NCBI RefSeq assembly: GCF_020085105.1
Contig: NC_058042.1
Coordinates: forward strand, 28,415,501 to 28,479,500
Direction: 5' to 3'
DNA: 64,000 nt
Origin: Siniperca chuatsi
Taxonomy: Eukaryota; Chordata; Actinopteri; Centrarchiformes; Sinipercidae
Made by a program: the position numbers and the translations under genes. The notes beneath the pieces were generated by a model. It was not told the origin of the DNA. It saw only the letters and a program-made list of their open reading frames with translations, and made no database searches. Position 1 is the stretch's first letter; every line of letters begins with the position of its first letter. Shown piece after piece: positions 12,480 to 26,239 of this stretch.

Positions 12480-15400
12480 CAGCCTTTTCAGTTTCATGAC
12501 ACTCTTATTAAGTAGTTTTACCTATAATTTTTTCCTGTCTTTATCATGACATTTCTTCATTTGTATAGTATAGCATTTAGTTGCATTGTAATGTAGATGG
12601 GTCTATGCAAGTACCTGTGGGTAGCCTTCTACGCCACATAATCTCAATAAATAGCTTCAAGCAAAAGTACATTTACGTTTAAAAACGTTCAACTTGCGAA
12701 CTAGTCATAAACTGACAAACGCATTTATCAACACAATCTATTGATCTGCAAATACAAATATACATGTATGATTGACACTGATACTATCACTGAATACATT
12801 AAAAGCCCAATTGTATGGTTGGAAATGTATATTTTTGCCAATTGGTCTCTCGCTAAGTATTCCAAACACTTGCGTGGACAAGTTACACATGGCCTATTTA
12901 TCACCTTTCTCTGAATGCTATATAACATGACAATGAAGCAATGTTTAAATGACTACAAAACATACTACAAAAACCTCATGGTCAGGTGCCTGACAGTGAA
13001 GTGCAATAGGTGTTGCATCGTGAACAGCATAGCTCCATGCTGCCCCCTTGCGGAAACAACGACTACCATAATGGTTGGTTCTTTTTATCAACCACATGCT
13101 GTTTACTGTCTATAACTCTTTTACATCCCATAATTAAAACGCTTCATTGGCATACTACCTCCTTAAACAAGCACTACCGGAAATAATTCTTAATAACTGC
13201 AATCACAGTCATACACATGAAAGTATAGATAATAGTTGTATTTAATAATGTAAACCCATAAACGGTACAATCAAATAAAAAAAGGGCTAGTGTTTACCAT
13301 TATACAACAACTATTTAAGTTATTGCATTTAGCACTCAATAACACTATATTGTCACAATGTTGTATAACAAGCAGATTGTCCCAATAGTTGCATAGTACA
13401 GGTGAGTCAAGTGTACTTGCTACTGACCACTGGTGTTAAGTGCAATATTAGTGTACATAAAAACATCGTGCAGAGCCAGGGCCGGAGTCAATCCACTTTA
13501 AATTCAGCTGTTACATCTAAAGCATTTACCTCACACTTGCATCAAGTGACTCACACTTAGTGTAAAAGTAGAATCAGCTTTTATTCCTAAATCACCCACA
13601 TTACAAACCTGGAGTGCTGTGAGGAGACTGAGTGTACATTACTCATTTTCAACACCTAGCATTATCATTGCAAAGGTTTTAACAAAATCCACTTTCTGAA
13701 TTTGAATTAGTGAATTGATCCCGACTCTGTGAAGTACAAATCAAGGTTCCTCCTTTTTCTTGGAAAACAATGTCATACTCTTTCCAGTCCTTAACTTCTT
13801 TATGGTGGTTAAGTGGTCTGCTATACCATTTATTTATGACTGAGAGTTACGCCTTGTAACAACCAACGTCACAGCATGAGAAATAACAGTGTGGTCTGCA
13901 GTTAAGTAAAACAGCAGCCATACATTTATCCTGACTTGAAACCTCTATGCACTTAAACAGTTGTGCAATTTTATTGTATTTTACAAATGTATGTGAAAGG
14001 CAAATTACTTTCTAGTTGCACACTCACTCACACACACAAACACATCTCCTGAGAAAGTGATCACTGTCACTTGCTCTGATATTGAAACATTTTTGTTAAT
14101 GCACAGTTTCAAAATGAACACCAACAATTTATAGTAAAATATGAACCAGACTGTAACATGAGTGAACAGATACATTTTTTAAAAGTGGAAAAAGAAAATA
14201 ATATATATGTTGTTTTTTTTAAATTAACAATTTCCATTTTCAGCACATCCATGTGTCTATTGTGTAGGAAACAACAGACACATCATAACACAAACAGAAA
14301 ATACACAGTTTAAACTGATATATGGTTTACAAATAACAAGGGTAGACAAATGCCTCAATCTTAATGCAAATCCAGTTTACTGCTTTTAACCTGTAACAAC
14401 TATTTTTAGTGTCCCTAATATACTAATAAATAAATAAATAAAATAATGTAACTCAAATCTGCCGTCCACACACTCTGATGTGTTATGGATGAAATATCCC
14501 TTTTAAGTGTTGTATTAGATCCTGGACAGGGTTCTAATCCAAAATGCTACATATACATTTTTGGCATTTTGTAAATCTATTTTTGAATTATTCCTATCCA
14601 TCCCAAATTGTTTTTTGAAGCATATCAATAAGAACAGAGGATTTAAATTATAAACGTATACATATCTAACCACATAAATAAATGTTTAAGACATATAAGA
14701 TCACTTATATGGGAATCTGTAATTTATTTTGTTTTTATGCCTACAATCTTTTTGTAATAGCTTTTTTAAAAGTGACAGATATTGGTTTCTGGAATGAAAC
14801 TTATTTCTACAATACAGAGATTGTAAAGTCCATCAAATGTCATTGGTTCGTCTACCAAAGCACTTAACTCCTCTGCTTACATTTTGTTCCATATACAGTA
14901 GTGTAACATTTGGTAAGTGTCGGTGTTACTCTTCCAAACAGTGGGTAACTTTGTAGGACAACTTTTCATTATGCTTTTCTGTCAGTACAGTATATCTTCT
15001 ACAGGCAGAGGGTGAGTCCTTCTTGGTATATAGCAGTTTCCTCAATGACAACTTAAATTAACTACACTAAAATGTAATGACTCTCTTCTGAAAAACACTT
15101 GTTTCAATTCAGTGCTCTGTTTCATAGTAAAAAAACATATCTTTTAACATGTTATTTATGTTGGAATAGGTGTCATATTTTTTCCCAGTGGTGGCAATGT
15201 CATTTTGGAATCAAACTCAAATGTCATTTTTGAGGAAGAAAAAAAAACAACAAAACAAAACAAAAAAAAAACAGGCAGTTAATGCAACAGTAGTAGGGAA
15301 TGTCAATGGTCAAGTGAGGTGCCTTCATATAGCAGTTAGTTAATAACTGAAAAATTCTAATTCACCTGGAACATTAAAACAACAATACCTCATACATCTA

Positions 15401-15813
15401 AGCATGTTGTGCTTAGAGGGCTGCAGACCTGTTCACCAGAGCAGAAAAGACAGAAACCCGCTCTCCTTTGGGTCAAGGAGGACATATTCTAAACAATGAA
15501 TTACTCTGCCACTCTATTTGGAGCAGTGGCATAGTTAGCATTTCATGTAGTTCTATAAAAAGAAAAATGCGTTAAGCTTTGGGGTCACAGTGGATAAGGC
15601 TGGTTCTTACGTCCATCCGCGTTTTCATGTAGGTTGAGTGATCTCTGTGCACGCAGTCCTGCATGAACTGGAAAATTTGGCTTCAGAGCTGGAAGTCCTC
15701 AGGCAGCACAGCAGTGGAGCTTAGTTAGAAAGAAGGCCTCAGACACCAGTAACTAAAGTCAGGGACATGAACTGGAGCCAAGCCTTTGTAAGGTTCGAGT
15801 CACTGCACCGGCA
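12480..15813. other. Space between arid3b promoter and fam219b stop; contains fam219b 3' UTR
   Basis: This is AT-rich sequence without a convincing frame. The fam219b 3' UTR must occupy its upper part. Several minus-strand AATAAA candidates exist, for example at 15,149-15,154 and 14,719-14,724, and I cannot choose among them. No repeat with clear ends was recognised. Confidence 0.4.
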
Positions 15814-18800
15814 TCACTGCATGGAGCAGGACGGGCCCTCGGAGCAGCAGCACACAGAGGAGCCCATGGCTTTGGGCGGAATCAAGTCCAGGTCCTCGTC
15901 ATCTGGGATCTCATCCAGACGGTAGCCGTCCTGAAGCAGCTGCCTGCTTAAATCAGGATGGACCTGGAGAGCAAAGAGAAAAGACCTCACTAACACAATA
16001 CAGTTTATAATGTGATATTCAAACGAGAAACAAGTCAAACAAGCCACAGCAGCTATGTAGTTTACAATGGAAATAAGCTACAGAAGTCAATAAGGATTCT
16101 CATAATTGTGTTATGAGCTCACCTAAATTGTTCTAAGGCACTTTAATGAAACAAAGTTCCTTGAGTAGCCAGGCAAAGAAAAATATAATCTGTAAATGGA
16201 CATTAATTATTGAAAGATCCAACTGGCTTTTGGGTTCAAGTTAGGTTGCCAGTGATGCCAACAGTCCTCCGTTAATCACTGTTAGCAACTACAAAGTCAT
16301 GTTAAAGTGGCAGTAAACCTTTTGCTTTTACATTTACTTTTGAATCACCCAAACCCAGTCCCGTTCAAATACAGTATATAAATATTTAGCTGGGATGGGG
16401 TCCCACCCATGAACTAACTGTTTAAGTTTAAATATATTTTTGTATGTATCTTAGCTATGATGAAAATTCTAGTTACTCAATAGCAATGCGAGAAAACAAG
16501 AGACTGAATTTAAGCTAAAAGGCGGCATAAACAACCCTGACTACATATCTGAAGTCAAGAAAAAGCCAGAGGCTCAATGTGTGTGACTGAAGAACAACAA
16601 TGGCAATGTCAAAAATAAAACACATCCTTTGCTCTCACATTTCCTCATGCACAGGCAGTCAGTATATACTGTTCCTACAATATGTATAAATGCATTCATA
16701 CACAGACAAGATCTGGCTCCAATTCCAAAGGTTTGATGTACTTACAGCTTTTAACCCCTTACCTGTTTACTAATATAATTTGGTGGTGCAACTATCTTAC
16801 AAAAACCCTCAAATAAATGGCCAGTTTTCTGTCCCGCAGATAGATTTTATTTTCTCCACAGGTACTAAATATTTGCATTGTGAAGGTTTTGGAAGGTGAA
16901 GGGCAAGGTTTTCAACTGTGCATGCTGGCCTGACAAGCCGGACCGATGTGTTAGTGAAAGATCGCACAGAAGTCACAAAGATGAAAGGACAAAATGGAAA
17001 AATAAAGCCCAGGTTGATAACACAAATGATCTTTGAACAACATATGTTGTTGTCAAAAAATGCACACCCACACAGCTATAGTCACCCAGCCAGTTAAGAC
17101 TGTGTGGTAGCTGAGATTCTGAGAGCATCTGAAGAAGGTCCCGTGGGGCAAACTCACCTCAGCTGAAGAGTATCCTGAGGAATACTGCTCAAAATCAATC
17201 TCTTCATCACTGTAAGGACAAGTAAGACAGGTCAGGTCATTCTGAGGTAAACAATTTAAATCTGTCAACAGGAAACCACTTTTCAGTGCTGAGTTGACTG
17301 CATATAGTGGGAATTCAACATAGTTATCACCTGTATATATGTGGTGTAACCTTACCTGTCTGAGTCCACCGCAACCAAAGAGTCCTCAGCGTGCTGACTC
17401 AAAGCAGCGTAGCCCTTGTTATACTTCACCATCCTAAAAGGAGAACTAGAAACTGTAAAGATTGTGCAAAACAAACAACGTCTCCCCTGCATTATGGTGA
17501 CGTCACAAAAAGCAGCTTCCTCTTTCCTCATCATGCCTCCTCTCCTTACCTCTTAGAGCCTTGTCTGGGCTGATGTATCACTGGAGGTCCTAGTGAGAGG
17601 GCTTTCTTCTTCAGTGCTTTCCTCGCCATCTCCCTGTGTTTCTCTGTGAATAATAATTTTTTTGTTGACTAGGACTGACTGGATGACGGTCAAAGCAAAG
17701 GTCACGTAAGACGTTTATTGTGCTAATAACACCATATCTTGAAAAATATCTTAGCTTATCTTCCTACACACACTGCAGGCAAGTGGAAGTTCTTTGAGAA
17801 TGACTGACATCTCTGTGTTATGATAATCAGACCTATCAAATAAAATCAATCATCATATCTTATAGGGTTGTTTTTTTTTAGCAGTTATGGCATAGCTTCA
17901 ACACATTTCAAAGACTGACAGGCTGATCAAGACAAGTATTTGATTTAGGAAAACAAAATATAATTAACTGGATTTCATTTGCTTTTTCTAATGGCTTACA
18001 CCAGTTGAGTTACTAGCTAAAATGCTGGTATGCGCATTTGTTTCTTTTTTCACTGCTCTTTTATTGTTCTGTTCTCACGGTCCAAGTAGACCTGAGCTGA
18101 CAGAATTTGTTACTAGAAGTTTAAGTCCAATCAATACCTTTGTAGAAGCCTGTTGTTATTTTAAAACATGAAGAAGAATGTGTGTGCGTGTTGATCCTAC
18201 CAGTTGCCCCCTACTAGGAATAACAACAGGTTAAAGCAGCTCTGCAGCTGTCCTAAACACTGGAGGAGGTAGGATGACTTTCCTAGCTTCAGAAAGTTGA
18301 TCAGTGATTTTTTTTGTTGTTGTAATAAATATGTTTATTTAATGCACATTAAAATACATTTGTTCAAGTTGGGTTTAATAAATTAGATGCCAAAAGTCAA
18401 TAATGTTTTAGGAATCCACCAGATAAACTAAGTCCCACTAATTGTTCAGTTTCCCTTTCCTATTTACTGTGTGTGAACATATGTAAAACCGAGACAAAAC
18501 AGTCTGTGAAATATGTCAATTTGCAATGCATCTCTCCAATCTCACATGACAGCTTCACATCACACTACCGTCACTTAACTGTGCATGAAACCCAACATCA
18601 CCTCTTCTCTGTGCGGAAATCCTCCTGTCCATGACATTTGTCTCGCTTTATGCAGGAATGCGCAGCTACACAAAGACTGTTTTGTAGATGTCAAATGAAT
18701 ATCAGAAATAGAATCGCCAGTCAGTCAGCAGAGGTATTAAGTGCATAAACGTTTGTTTGCAGAGACCATGACCGCTTACAGTTAAGCAGAACATTTTGGT

Positions 18801-19873
18801 CTACATAACAAAGATATCAGGTTCTTAGATGTGATGGATGTAGGCAGTGAACTTAATTATGAAAAGTTTGACTATATGGACTGAATTCTTCACACACAGT
18901 CTGTGTGAAGCTGTGAGCAATTTAGCTCATCAGTGTCATATGACTCAGGCTCTGATGCCCTGCTAGCTGCACATTCAACACTCTTAAGCTGTCCCATTTT
19001 GTGCTGCATACAACAGTATGAACCACAGCTGATCTCATAAAAGCAACAATTATGAAAAGACTCCTGACCTACAGACTGGCATAATAATGACCTGTTTATG
19101 TCATTCTGTTATGCCAAGTCATGAAAATGCTTACGCAGTTTGAGGTGGATTGCAGGAGCTCTGGACATGATGTAAGGTCCTCTTTTCTCCACAGGTCTGA
19201 TCCCACCATCAGCGGTCTTAGGTCTTGTGCCACTACTGGGCCCCTGAGGTTGCAGAAAAGAAGGATTATCTGTATTTCATATTCATGTATGGTAACCAAG
19301 TAAATGACAAGACGCTAATGTGGTAACTAAATGACATCATGTGATAGATAAATGACAAGAAAAAGTTTTTTGGGGTTTCTTAATAAGTCATTAAACCTAC
19401 TCCAATGTGATAATCGTCATGAAACAAATTAGTTTACGTATGTCACTTATAGCGTAACTCATCTATTTATAAGTTAGCTAAAGTCTGTCTCCAGTGGTAA
19501 ACCCCAAAATTTCACAAGCCAGATGGAATTTTCGAAACCGCAAGCTCCTCCAAATTTTCCCAGCAGTCCTTCGGGTTATAGGAAGCAATAATCAATTTTT
19601 TACGTGTTTATAAGCCCATTAATCATGTCACGCGATATCATTTACAGTCAAACTTAGCAATGTCTAACGACAGAAAGCTTACCCTGTCAACACTAATTTG
19701 TAAGCATGGCTCATCTAAACAACTGTCAAAAATCACAGGCTAGCCTAGTCAGTTAGCAAGCTAGCGTTAGTCGGACTAGCTAGCTTAGCTGACATTACCG
19801 ACAAAACTTGTGGCTCCGGCTGCGCTTCCAGCAGAGTGTCCTTCTCTGGTTCCTCTATGATGTCGTTCATCAT
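15814..19873 (-). CDS. fam219b: FAM219B protein
   Basis: This is the complete coding region of the FAM219 family, small vertebrate proteins without an assigned biochemical role. Exons are 19,873-19,799, 19,243-19,135, 17,643-17,550, 17,433-17,356, 17,209-17,158 and 15,963-15,814, all with GT/AG borders and matching phases. They total 558 nt, or 185 aa plus stop. The start is a double ATG beginning [12 protein letters not shown]. Residues about 62-93 are basic ([13 protein letters not shown], then [12 protein letters not shown]). Residues 117-136 form an acidic, serine-rich stretch ([20 protein letters not shown]), a plausible casein-kinase-type target by composition. It is followed by the family signature [19 protein letters not shown]. 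The C-terminus is Cys-rich (CCCSEGPSC) and might be lipid-modified, which is inference. Adjacency to cox5a matches human 15q24 and supports the B rather than the A paralogue. Confidence 0.9.
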
Positions 19874-20010
19874 GATGGCGTTAGTTGTCACAATTTACAC
19901 CACAACACAGCCATAATGAGAGGCGTCCCACCAGCGCGGGACTTCGCTGTTTTCTTCAGGAGCAGGTAGGCACTTCTGTTAGCTAGCTATGCTATTATGC
20001 TATCAGTGAC
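19798..20010 (-). promoter_or_regulatory. fam219b: fam219b promoter/5' UTR region
   Basis: A CpG-containing patch surrounds the start codon at 19,873 and extends upstream to about 20,010. It is AT-rich on both sides and has no clear TATA box. The placement rests only on proximity to exon 1 and local base composition. Confidence 0.4.
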
Positions 20011-21148
20011 AGGTTTTATACTACTTCCGGTGAAAATTCCAAAATAAAATCCTGCGTCGCTAACATGTTTTGCAAAAGGTATGTGTTACACAGTATGTTA
20101 CCCAAGAAGTAAAATCATTCAACTGCAGTGTTTGGTTTTGTGCAGTAGCATTTTTGCAGTTTCTTGTAACCAATCCATCGTGACAAAAGTCCGTCAGGCT
20201 TACTAGCGTACATTTCAGTCTGCAGTTCAACATAGACGACAGAAAAGTTATCCAAGTAACGTTATACTAGAATAATTAAGTAAAAAAAAAAAACTGGGAA
20301 ATGATTAAACTGTGATTATAATAACAAGTTTAAAAAATAGAACTTAATAGTTAGTAGCAAATAATAACGATAATTATTAAACACTGTGAAGAATGGTCTC
20401 TTGCTTCCATTTTCCATAGTAGATGTGATACTGCATTTCCAAAATATACAAATGGTGCAATTACTACCGTATTATGCTTTAATTGCTTCTAGTATTGAAT
20501 GGCAGACCAGTGCTGCTATGCTACATGTTAAATCCAGGAGAAAGATTTCCGGCCTCCTGTCTCCATCTGGTGGGTGAGAGAAGAGCTCAGAGGACAAAAA
20601 CTCGACCGTCTCACTTTCTGTAATGTTAGACTAAATAAAATAACAACACCAATTTTGAAAAAAAACAAAAAAAAAAAAATAGATTTTCTGAAAATCTGTG
20701 GCTAATGCTTTAGGAAGGGTCTGTCTTCACGTAACTCAAACTGAAATGTTTGGGCCGTAACTACTGCTAAGAACAGTTTTTTTGAGACTAAAGATGCTCA
20801 GAGGTAAATCTTCTCGTGTACCTAGCTTGTGAACCTCCACAGGGTCAGAGGTCAGCACCAACAGAAGAGCAGCAGCCCTGGTATGGGGTCTACCACTCTG
20901 TAGTGTTTAAATTATAACCTCAAACACTATGTACTTCTTTGTGGAAAAAAATATATATTTTGCATTTATTAAAAAGGGTTAAATGAGGATAATGTAAAAA
21001 TGTAAAATCTGCAGCACTGGTTGACATTTTGGCGTTCATAGTTTGGCCATCAATCAGAGCAGTGCTACTATTTCTATTCACTGAAATAGAATTGAATTGG
21101 TTGTAGTTTGTTTATAGTCTTTAACTCACCTGCACATGCACAATAGAC

Positions 21149-21260
21149 CTTTTCACAACAGACATTTTGACTTGTTATTGCCGGAAAAGCAAAGGTCTAA
21201 CTAATAACATTGAAGATGGCTCCACTCCATTCAAGTAGCCCAGCAAGCTATGCCAGTGAA
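21149..21260 (+). repeat. Dispersed repeat, copy 1
   Basis: CCTTTTCACAACAGACATTT and the following roughly 110 bp are closely similar to 34,681-34,795 in the same orientation. It lies between fam219b and cox5a. Confidence 0.6.
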
Positions 21261-21384
21261 GAAGCATACATATTAGAACTCCTAAATGGATTGCAACCAG
21301 CATCACATTTGCTGTTAAAATGGTCTATTATTGATATAAAAATATTCAATAATTTACCTGGGGAAAAAAAGCCTAACACACATT

Positions 21385-21745
21385 CTTCAATTATTGGTTT
21401 TCTTTATTAGGTCCACCATTTTGTACACAATAGGACAGCATGGATTTAATCAACAATATAGACATATTTGACAGGAGACAATCAGGAGAGCTCATCTCTT
21501 TATGACCTGAGGAAAGAGGAACAAAATATACTAAGGTGCAAGTAATATGCAATATAATTCATGATCTACTGTATATTCATAGAGTAGGCCAGCATACACA
21601 TACAGGGTTTGAGGTATGCCTCAAACCTTGAGGCAGCGCTGGACATCATCAGTACTTATGACTGAAGCAATTCTCTTTCTAAAGCCACACTGCCTTCCCA
21701 AGTGACATTTAGTAGTATGGTATAGTGCAGTCTCACCTTGACAGT
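21385..21745 (-). other. cox5a: cox5a 3' UTR with a probable intron and poly(A) signal
   Basis: Nine bases after the stop codon is a strong donor (CAAG|GTGAGA, exon ending at 21,737). A textbook acceptor with a pyrimidine tract (TTCCTCTTTCCTCAG) precedes 21,506. A minus-strand AATAAA at 21,408-21,403 follows about 100 nt later. This suggests a last non-coding exon of about 21,506-21,385 and a 230-bp intron in the 3' UTR. Because the stop lies under 50 nt from the junction, nonsense-mediated decay would not be expected. Confidence 0.6.
21606..21627. repeat. Perfect 9-bp stem hairpin inside the cox5a 3' UTR intron
   Basis: GGTTTGAGG and CCTCAAACC are separated by TATG. The second arm can instead pair with the TTGAGGC that follows at about 21,628, so two stems compete for it. 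No known RNA family is recognised. Confidence 0.5.
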
Positions 21746-23972
21746 CTATAACTTGTCAATGCCCAGCTCCTCTGGTGTTGAGATGCCGAGTTCTGACAGG
21801 GTGGGCTTCAGCTCTTCGATCAGGTAGGGATAGATATCTTTGTGGGGGCCTGCTTTGTCCTGCAAAACACCAAAAAAATGTCAACAACAAATGAAGAGAA
21901 TTTTGTCATAGGCAATCCTTGCAAACTTGGCTGCGAGCAGTTAAGTAATGATTAGTCTTGAATAATATAAACTAGTGTACTACTATTAATTTGCTATTAG
22001 GGGTGTTGTATTATATGTTTGTATATGTTAAAACATTTTTGATTTGATGACTACAGTGAAAGACAAATTCTTGACTTCTGGTAAATTAAGCTCTGGGAGT
22101 CACACTTCCCCAGTGAAACAAAATTCAGCAAAAAGGTTTATGGCAGACCCAAAGTGAACCTATGAAGGGACGGTCGCTCACCTTAACGGCCTCAAGGATG
22201 CGGATGGCGCTGGCCAAGTCGTTCAGTCTTCGGCATGCCCTTAGGGCCGAATCCAGGATTTTGGCCTCGGGTACCAGGTCATACCCAATCAGCGTGTTCA
22301 TGCCTTTAGGTTAAAATTAATGGAAAAAGCCCTATTACTTCAAAGAATCAGCAATAATAACAAGAGCAAATGCAAATAATAACAGAGAGAAAAAGCAATA
22401 TTTGATGGACCGTTAAACCTCTACAATACTTGCAGTTTTGCTAAAGGTTGTTCCAGTGGAAATCAAACCCCACTACCACCACTGCTGAACAACATGGGAA
22501 ATTATAATGATCAAATAATTAGGCCAACTTTACTTTACGTAGGTCTGTTATAGAGATTTGACTGAATGTTATGGTCATGATTTCCAAATGAATCCAAACC
22601 GGAATCATAACAACGACCGAACTAGGAACGGGACGAAGACACATTGTCAGAATATGAAAAGCATAAACTGTCAACAACTCACCTTTCCTCAGTTCCCAGG
22701 CATCTATGTCAGGCTTGCTGAAGTAAGTGACCCAACGGGCATCAAACTCCTCGTCTGTCTCCACCTTGCCATGGGAGTAACATCTGGAGGCCAATGGAGC
22801 TGGAAAACATGAGGAGGAAGACATAGTCTTGACATGTCTTTTTTTGTTCTTTTCTTCTTCTTCTTTTTTTTTTTTTTTTTTTTTTAAATACTAGTGACAA
22901 TACAATACCTAAGTTTCAAGAACTTACATCACCTTATATAAAAATGTGAGTACATGTAATGTAAAAAAAATAAATAAATGCCTTGCTAAAAAAATTTTTT
23001 TTAAAACTAAAAACAAAAGCCAAACACAAGCAGCAATACAAGAAGTTTGCCTGTCTAAATTAGCCAGCTTTTGATTTAAATGAGTAAATATCTTATTAAA
23101 CAAGATAATGAATTTGGCCAGGCATTCTGTGCTAACCCTTCAATCTTCAATACTGTTTTCGATATTCTGCGCTTCAGTCACATTTCTGTAGGTACTAAAA
23201 TTTTAAACTAATTTCATACTCTGTGCAGCATATGTCCAAGTTCATTTCTATCTCATCTCCACAACACATCACATTGACGCTGACAACTCATCTTATTCGA
23301 ATCACATTTTTAAAATAAAAAAAATATACATACAATGTCTTGGAACTAACAAGCGTGGGTTTTACCTTATCAGCTGTAACATAGTCTGCATTGATACCCA
23401 TATTCTGTGAGCTAACAAGGGGAGTTCAGGACAGTTCATTTGGGAGAATATTATCATCAAAACAGGTCACAAACTAAATTATGCTAGACTTCCATCGTAA
23501 ACTATGTGTAGATTATAAATATATAGCTATATACATAATAAATTATATGGTTTGAGTTGGTCATTACATCCTGTTGATATCAGCTGCGTATAAACTGCGG
23601 TCACTGACACTCTTGAACTAACTAAGGAGGGTCATCACAAGGTCGTGACTTTTTTACTAAAATTCATTTCGCGCCTCTTCATTTTAAATTCTCCATGAAA
23701 GGTGGAAATATAGGAAAATATTCAATTCAAGACCACAAGGACAGCTAGCCAGAAAAATAATTCAATGTCACCCTAGGTTAGCTTTCACATTCACACACAG
23801 CAGTAGCTAAGCTAGGCAGCTAACCGAGCAAGCTATTGTAGTCATCTTTATTACAGAGGTTATTTAATTTCACGGTAGGTGTAAAGCAGACAGTCCTACC
23901 TGAGTAACAGGGTCGTGACCGAGCCAGACTCCGGGCTCCTGTGGCTGACAGTCGGAACACGGCTCGGAACAT
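21746..23972 (-). CDS. cox5a: Cytochrome c oxidase subunit 5A precursor
   Basis: This is a nuclear-encoded subunit of mitochondrial complex IV, located on the matrix side of the inner membrane. Exons are 23,972-23,900, 22,799-22,683, 22,303-22,182 and 21,859-21,746, with consistent phases, 426 nt and 141 aa. Residues 1-32 are an Arg/Ser/Ala-rich mitochondrial presequence. The mature protein should begin at [12 protein letters not shown] (residue 33), giving 109 residues, the same as the mature human subunit. The block [20 protein letters not shown] and the C-terminal [14 protein letters not shown] match the family closely. Teleosts often have two cox5a copies, and I cannot tell which one this is. 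Coding starts about 2.2 kb downstream of the snap25 poly(A) signal. Confidence 0.96.
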
Positions 23973-24099
23973 GGTACCGCAGTAGGTGCTAACTGTCCTG
24001 TGTGCACTGCTAAAGAGAGACCCTGGACGGACAAACACGAGGAGGACGATGCGGGTCACGTGACTGACGGAGATAGCCGAATGCTTCTAAATCTAATCT

Positions 24100-25199
24100 G
24101 CTGATAGGTCCTCATCTAGACATACTACCATACTGCAAGTGTAAGCGAGTAAGTGTTTTGGATTTGACAAATTACAATTATAATCTTATTAAGATCATTT
24201 TAAATATTTGTTTTCTAACTCTTTTATTTACAACAGTGCGTTTTACCTAATTCACAGAAGTACCACAAATGCGTATTTACATTAATGTAAAGTAAATATA
24301 GTCGATTCTATGAAGGAATAAAATGGAAAGTCAGTATTTTTACTAAAACATCAACACTGTGCTATGGTCAGTCTGTCTGAGTCTTAAAAGCACTGATCAT
24401 GATTTGGGGTCAAACTATAGGCCTTGACCTTAATTAGCTTATTATTGGTACTCCAAAATGTTGGTTTGTGTATTTGTGTCAGAATATAGTTCATCAAAGC
24501 AGCAGACGGCATAATATACTGACTTTTAGCACCTAGTATGAGTCATGTCCCCAAAACACTGGACACTACACTTTTGATAAACAACCACATCTTTCAAACT
24601 CAACACGCCCAGTTTGTAACACGCGCTTTCTGTTACAAAATTTGAACCCGCAAGACGAAACTGAGATGACATCATCATTTTCTCAGACTTTACAAAGCTC
24701 CTCCAGAGCCGCACAAAAGACATCCTACAACTGTTTTCACAGGCTGTACAGTACTCCTCATGGTGAGAAAACTGAACTTCGTGTGTAAAATTGGTGGAGT
24801 GCCCCTTTAACATCACTGCCCAGATAAAACAAGAAAATGCAGTACATAGGCGTATAATACCAGCAGAGGGAGCTCTTGGTTTAAAAATACACTCTTGAGC
24901 CCTTGGTGTGCAACAGTGCAAGTTCGTTTCATTTACTGGTCCAGCAGCAAATATCCTTCAGGCCTATAAGTGCATGTGAGGAGCTGAAGCACTGACATTA
25001 TTATGGGAAAAATCATGTTGTATTTAATAAACCGCAAATGGTCATATATGTAGGAATGTTTTATGTTGATAACATGGATGATACCATATATCCATTTTAT
25101 TTTACTATGTGTGTATGCAAACACATGACATGTATGTACAGGCGCTGTGTAATGGATGTAACCAAGGTATAGCGGATTACCCTGTTGTGTGTATCTGTT

Positions 25200-25253
<54 letters not shown>

Positions 25254-26239
25254 AGTGTTCTTAGTGACGTGGTAAACTCTAATCCGCCTTAAGCCCAGGG
25301 CACCACAGTAGATGTCCATTAGTGTAATGTGCTGCTGCACATCTTTCCTTCTCTGTCTCTTTCTCTGTCGTGCCTTTTATTTTCCTTCCATGCTACACAC
25401 TAGTGCTTTAAATATCTGTGTTGACATTGTATTTTCTTATAAAAATCTAGGTCACGTGACAGTGTGGAGTCCCCTAACAACTATGTGTCAGTGAAGGAAA
25501 TTACTGTGTTGAGAAATCAGTCTCCTTGAAATGAGAAAATTCAACATGAGTAGAAAGAGGGTGATATTGGAGTACAGAAGTGATTTTCTGCACTGTAAAA
25601 CCTCTGCATTTCTATTATTATTTATTTTGTCTAGGAAGATTTTACTCACATAATAAAAAAAAAGGGGTGTTTATCTTCTTTTCACCTGATTAATGTGCTA
25701 GAAGTGAAAAACTCTCATTCTGGTCACCATATTACATGTGTACAATGAGCACCAAGGACTCGAGGATAGTTGTGACATCTATAGTCAAGATTCTGGTTCT
25801 TGCATTTATCATTAGTTGCTTGTGTTTTTTTTAGGGATTTGAAGCTAAATCATTTTGGATAACAACATCAGCTAAATGCTCAAACTATCACAAGTGTGAC
25901 TAACCTTAGGATGTTACTGAGTACATAAAAAAACAACTCACCTTTTAAGTTTAAAGACTTGAATTCTCATTGCCGTTCAAAATAGAATAACTCTGCTTGT
26001 GTCTGCATTGCCTTAATATAAGCTTATGCATGTCGTATGGTGAACCTTCTTATACAAAAACTACATTCAGTCCAGTTTTTCTCCCTAATTTCCTCTGTTT
26101 TTGGTGTGGGTGACCAAAGTGTGTCTAAACCAAGCTTGTCTTGGTTCTGACGCTCAATGTGGTGAGTTACACAGAATGTTATATTGACTCAAACCAGTAT
26201 TGAAAGTCATAAAAATAGAAAGGAAGCTCAGTTTGGTTC
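24100..26239. other. Space between cox5a and snap25
   Basis: No gene is visible. About 24,480-24,815 resembles a teleost dispersed repeat (a GGTGGAGTGCCCCTTTAA end at 24,794). A (GT)n tract of about 49 bp is at 25,204-25,252. The cox5a promoter should lie just above 23,972. Confidence 0.45.
25204..25252. repeat. (TG)n microsatellite
   Basis: An uninterrupted dinucleotide tract of about 49 bp lies between cox5a and the snap25 3' end. Confidence 0.97.

Noticed and set aside
24526..24921. 131-aa minus-strand frame
   Set aside because: It covers a dispersed repeat and has no splice-compatible ends or conserved motif.
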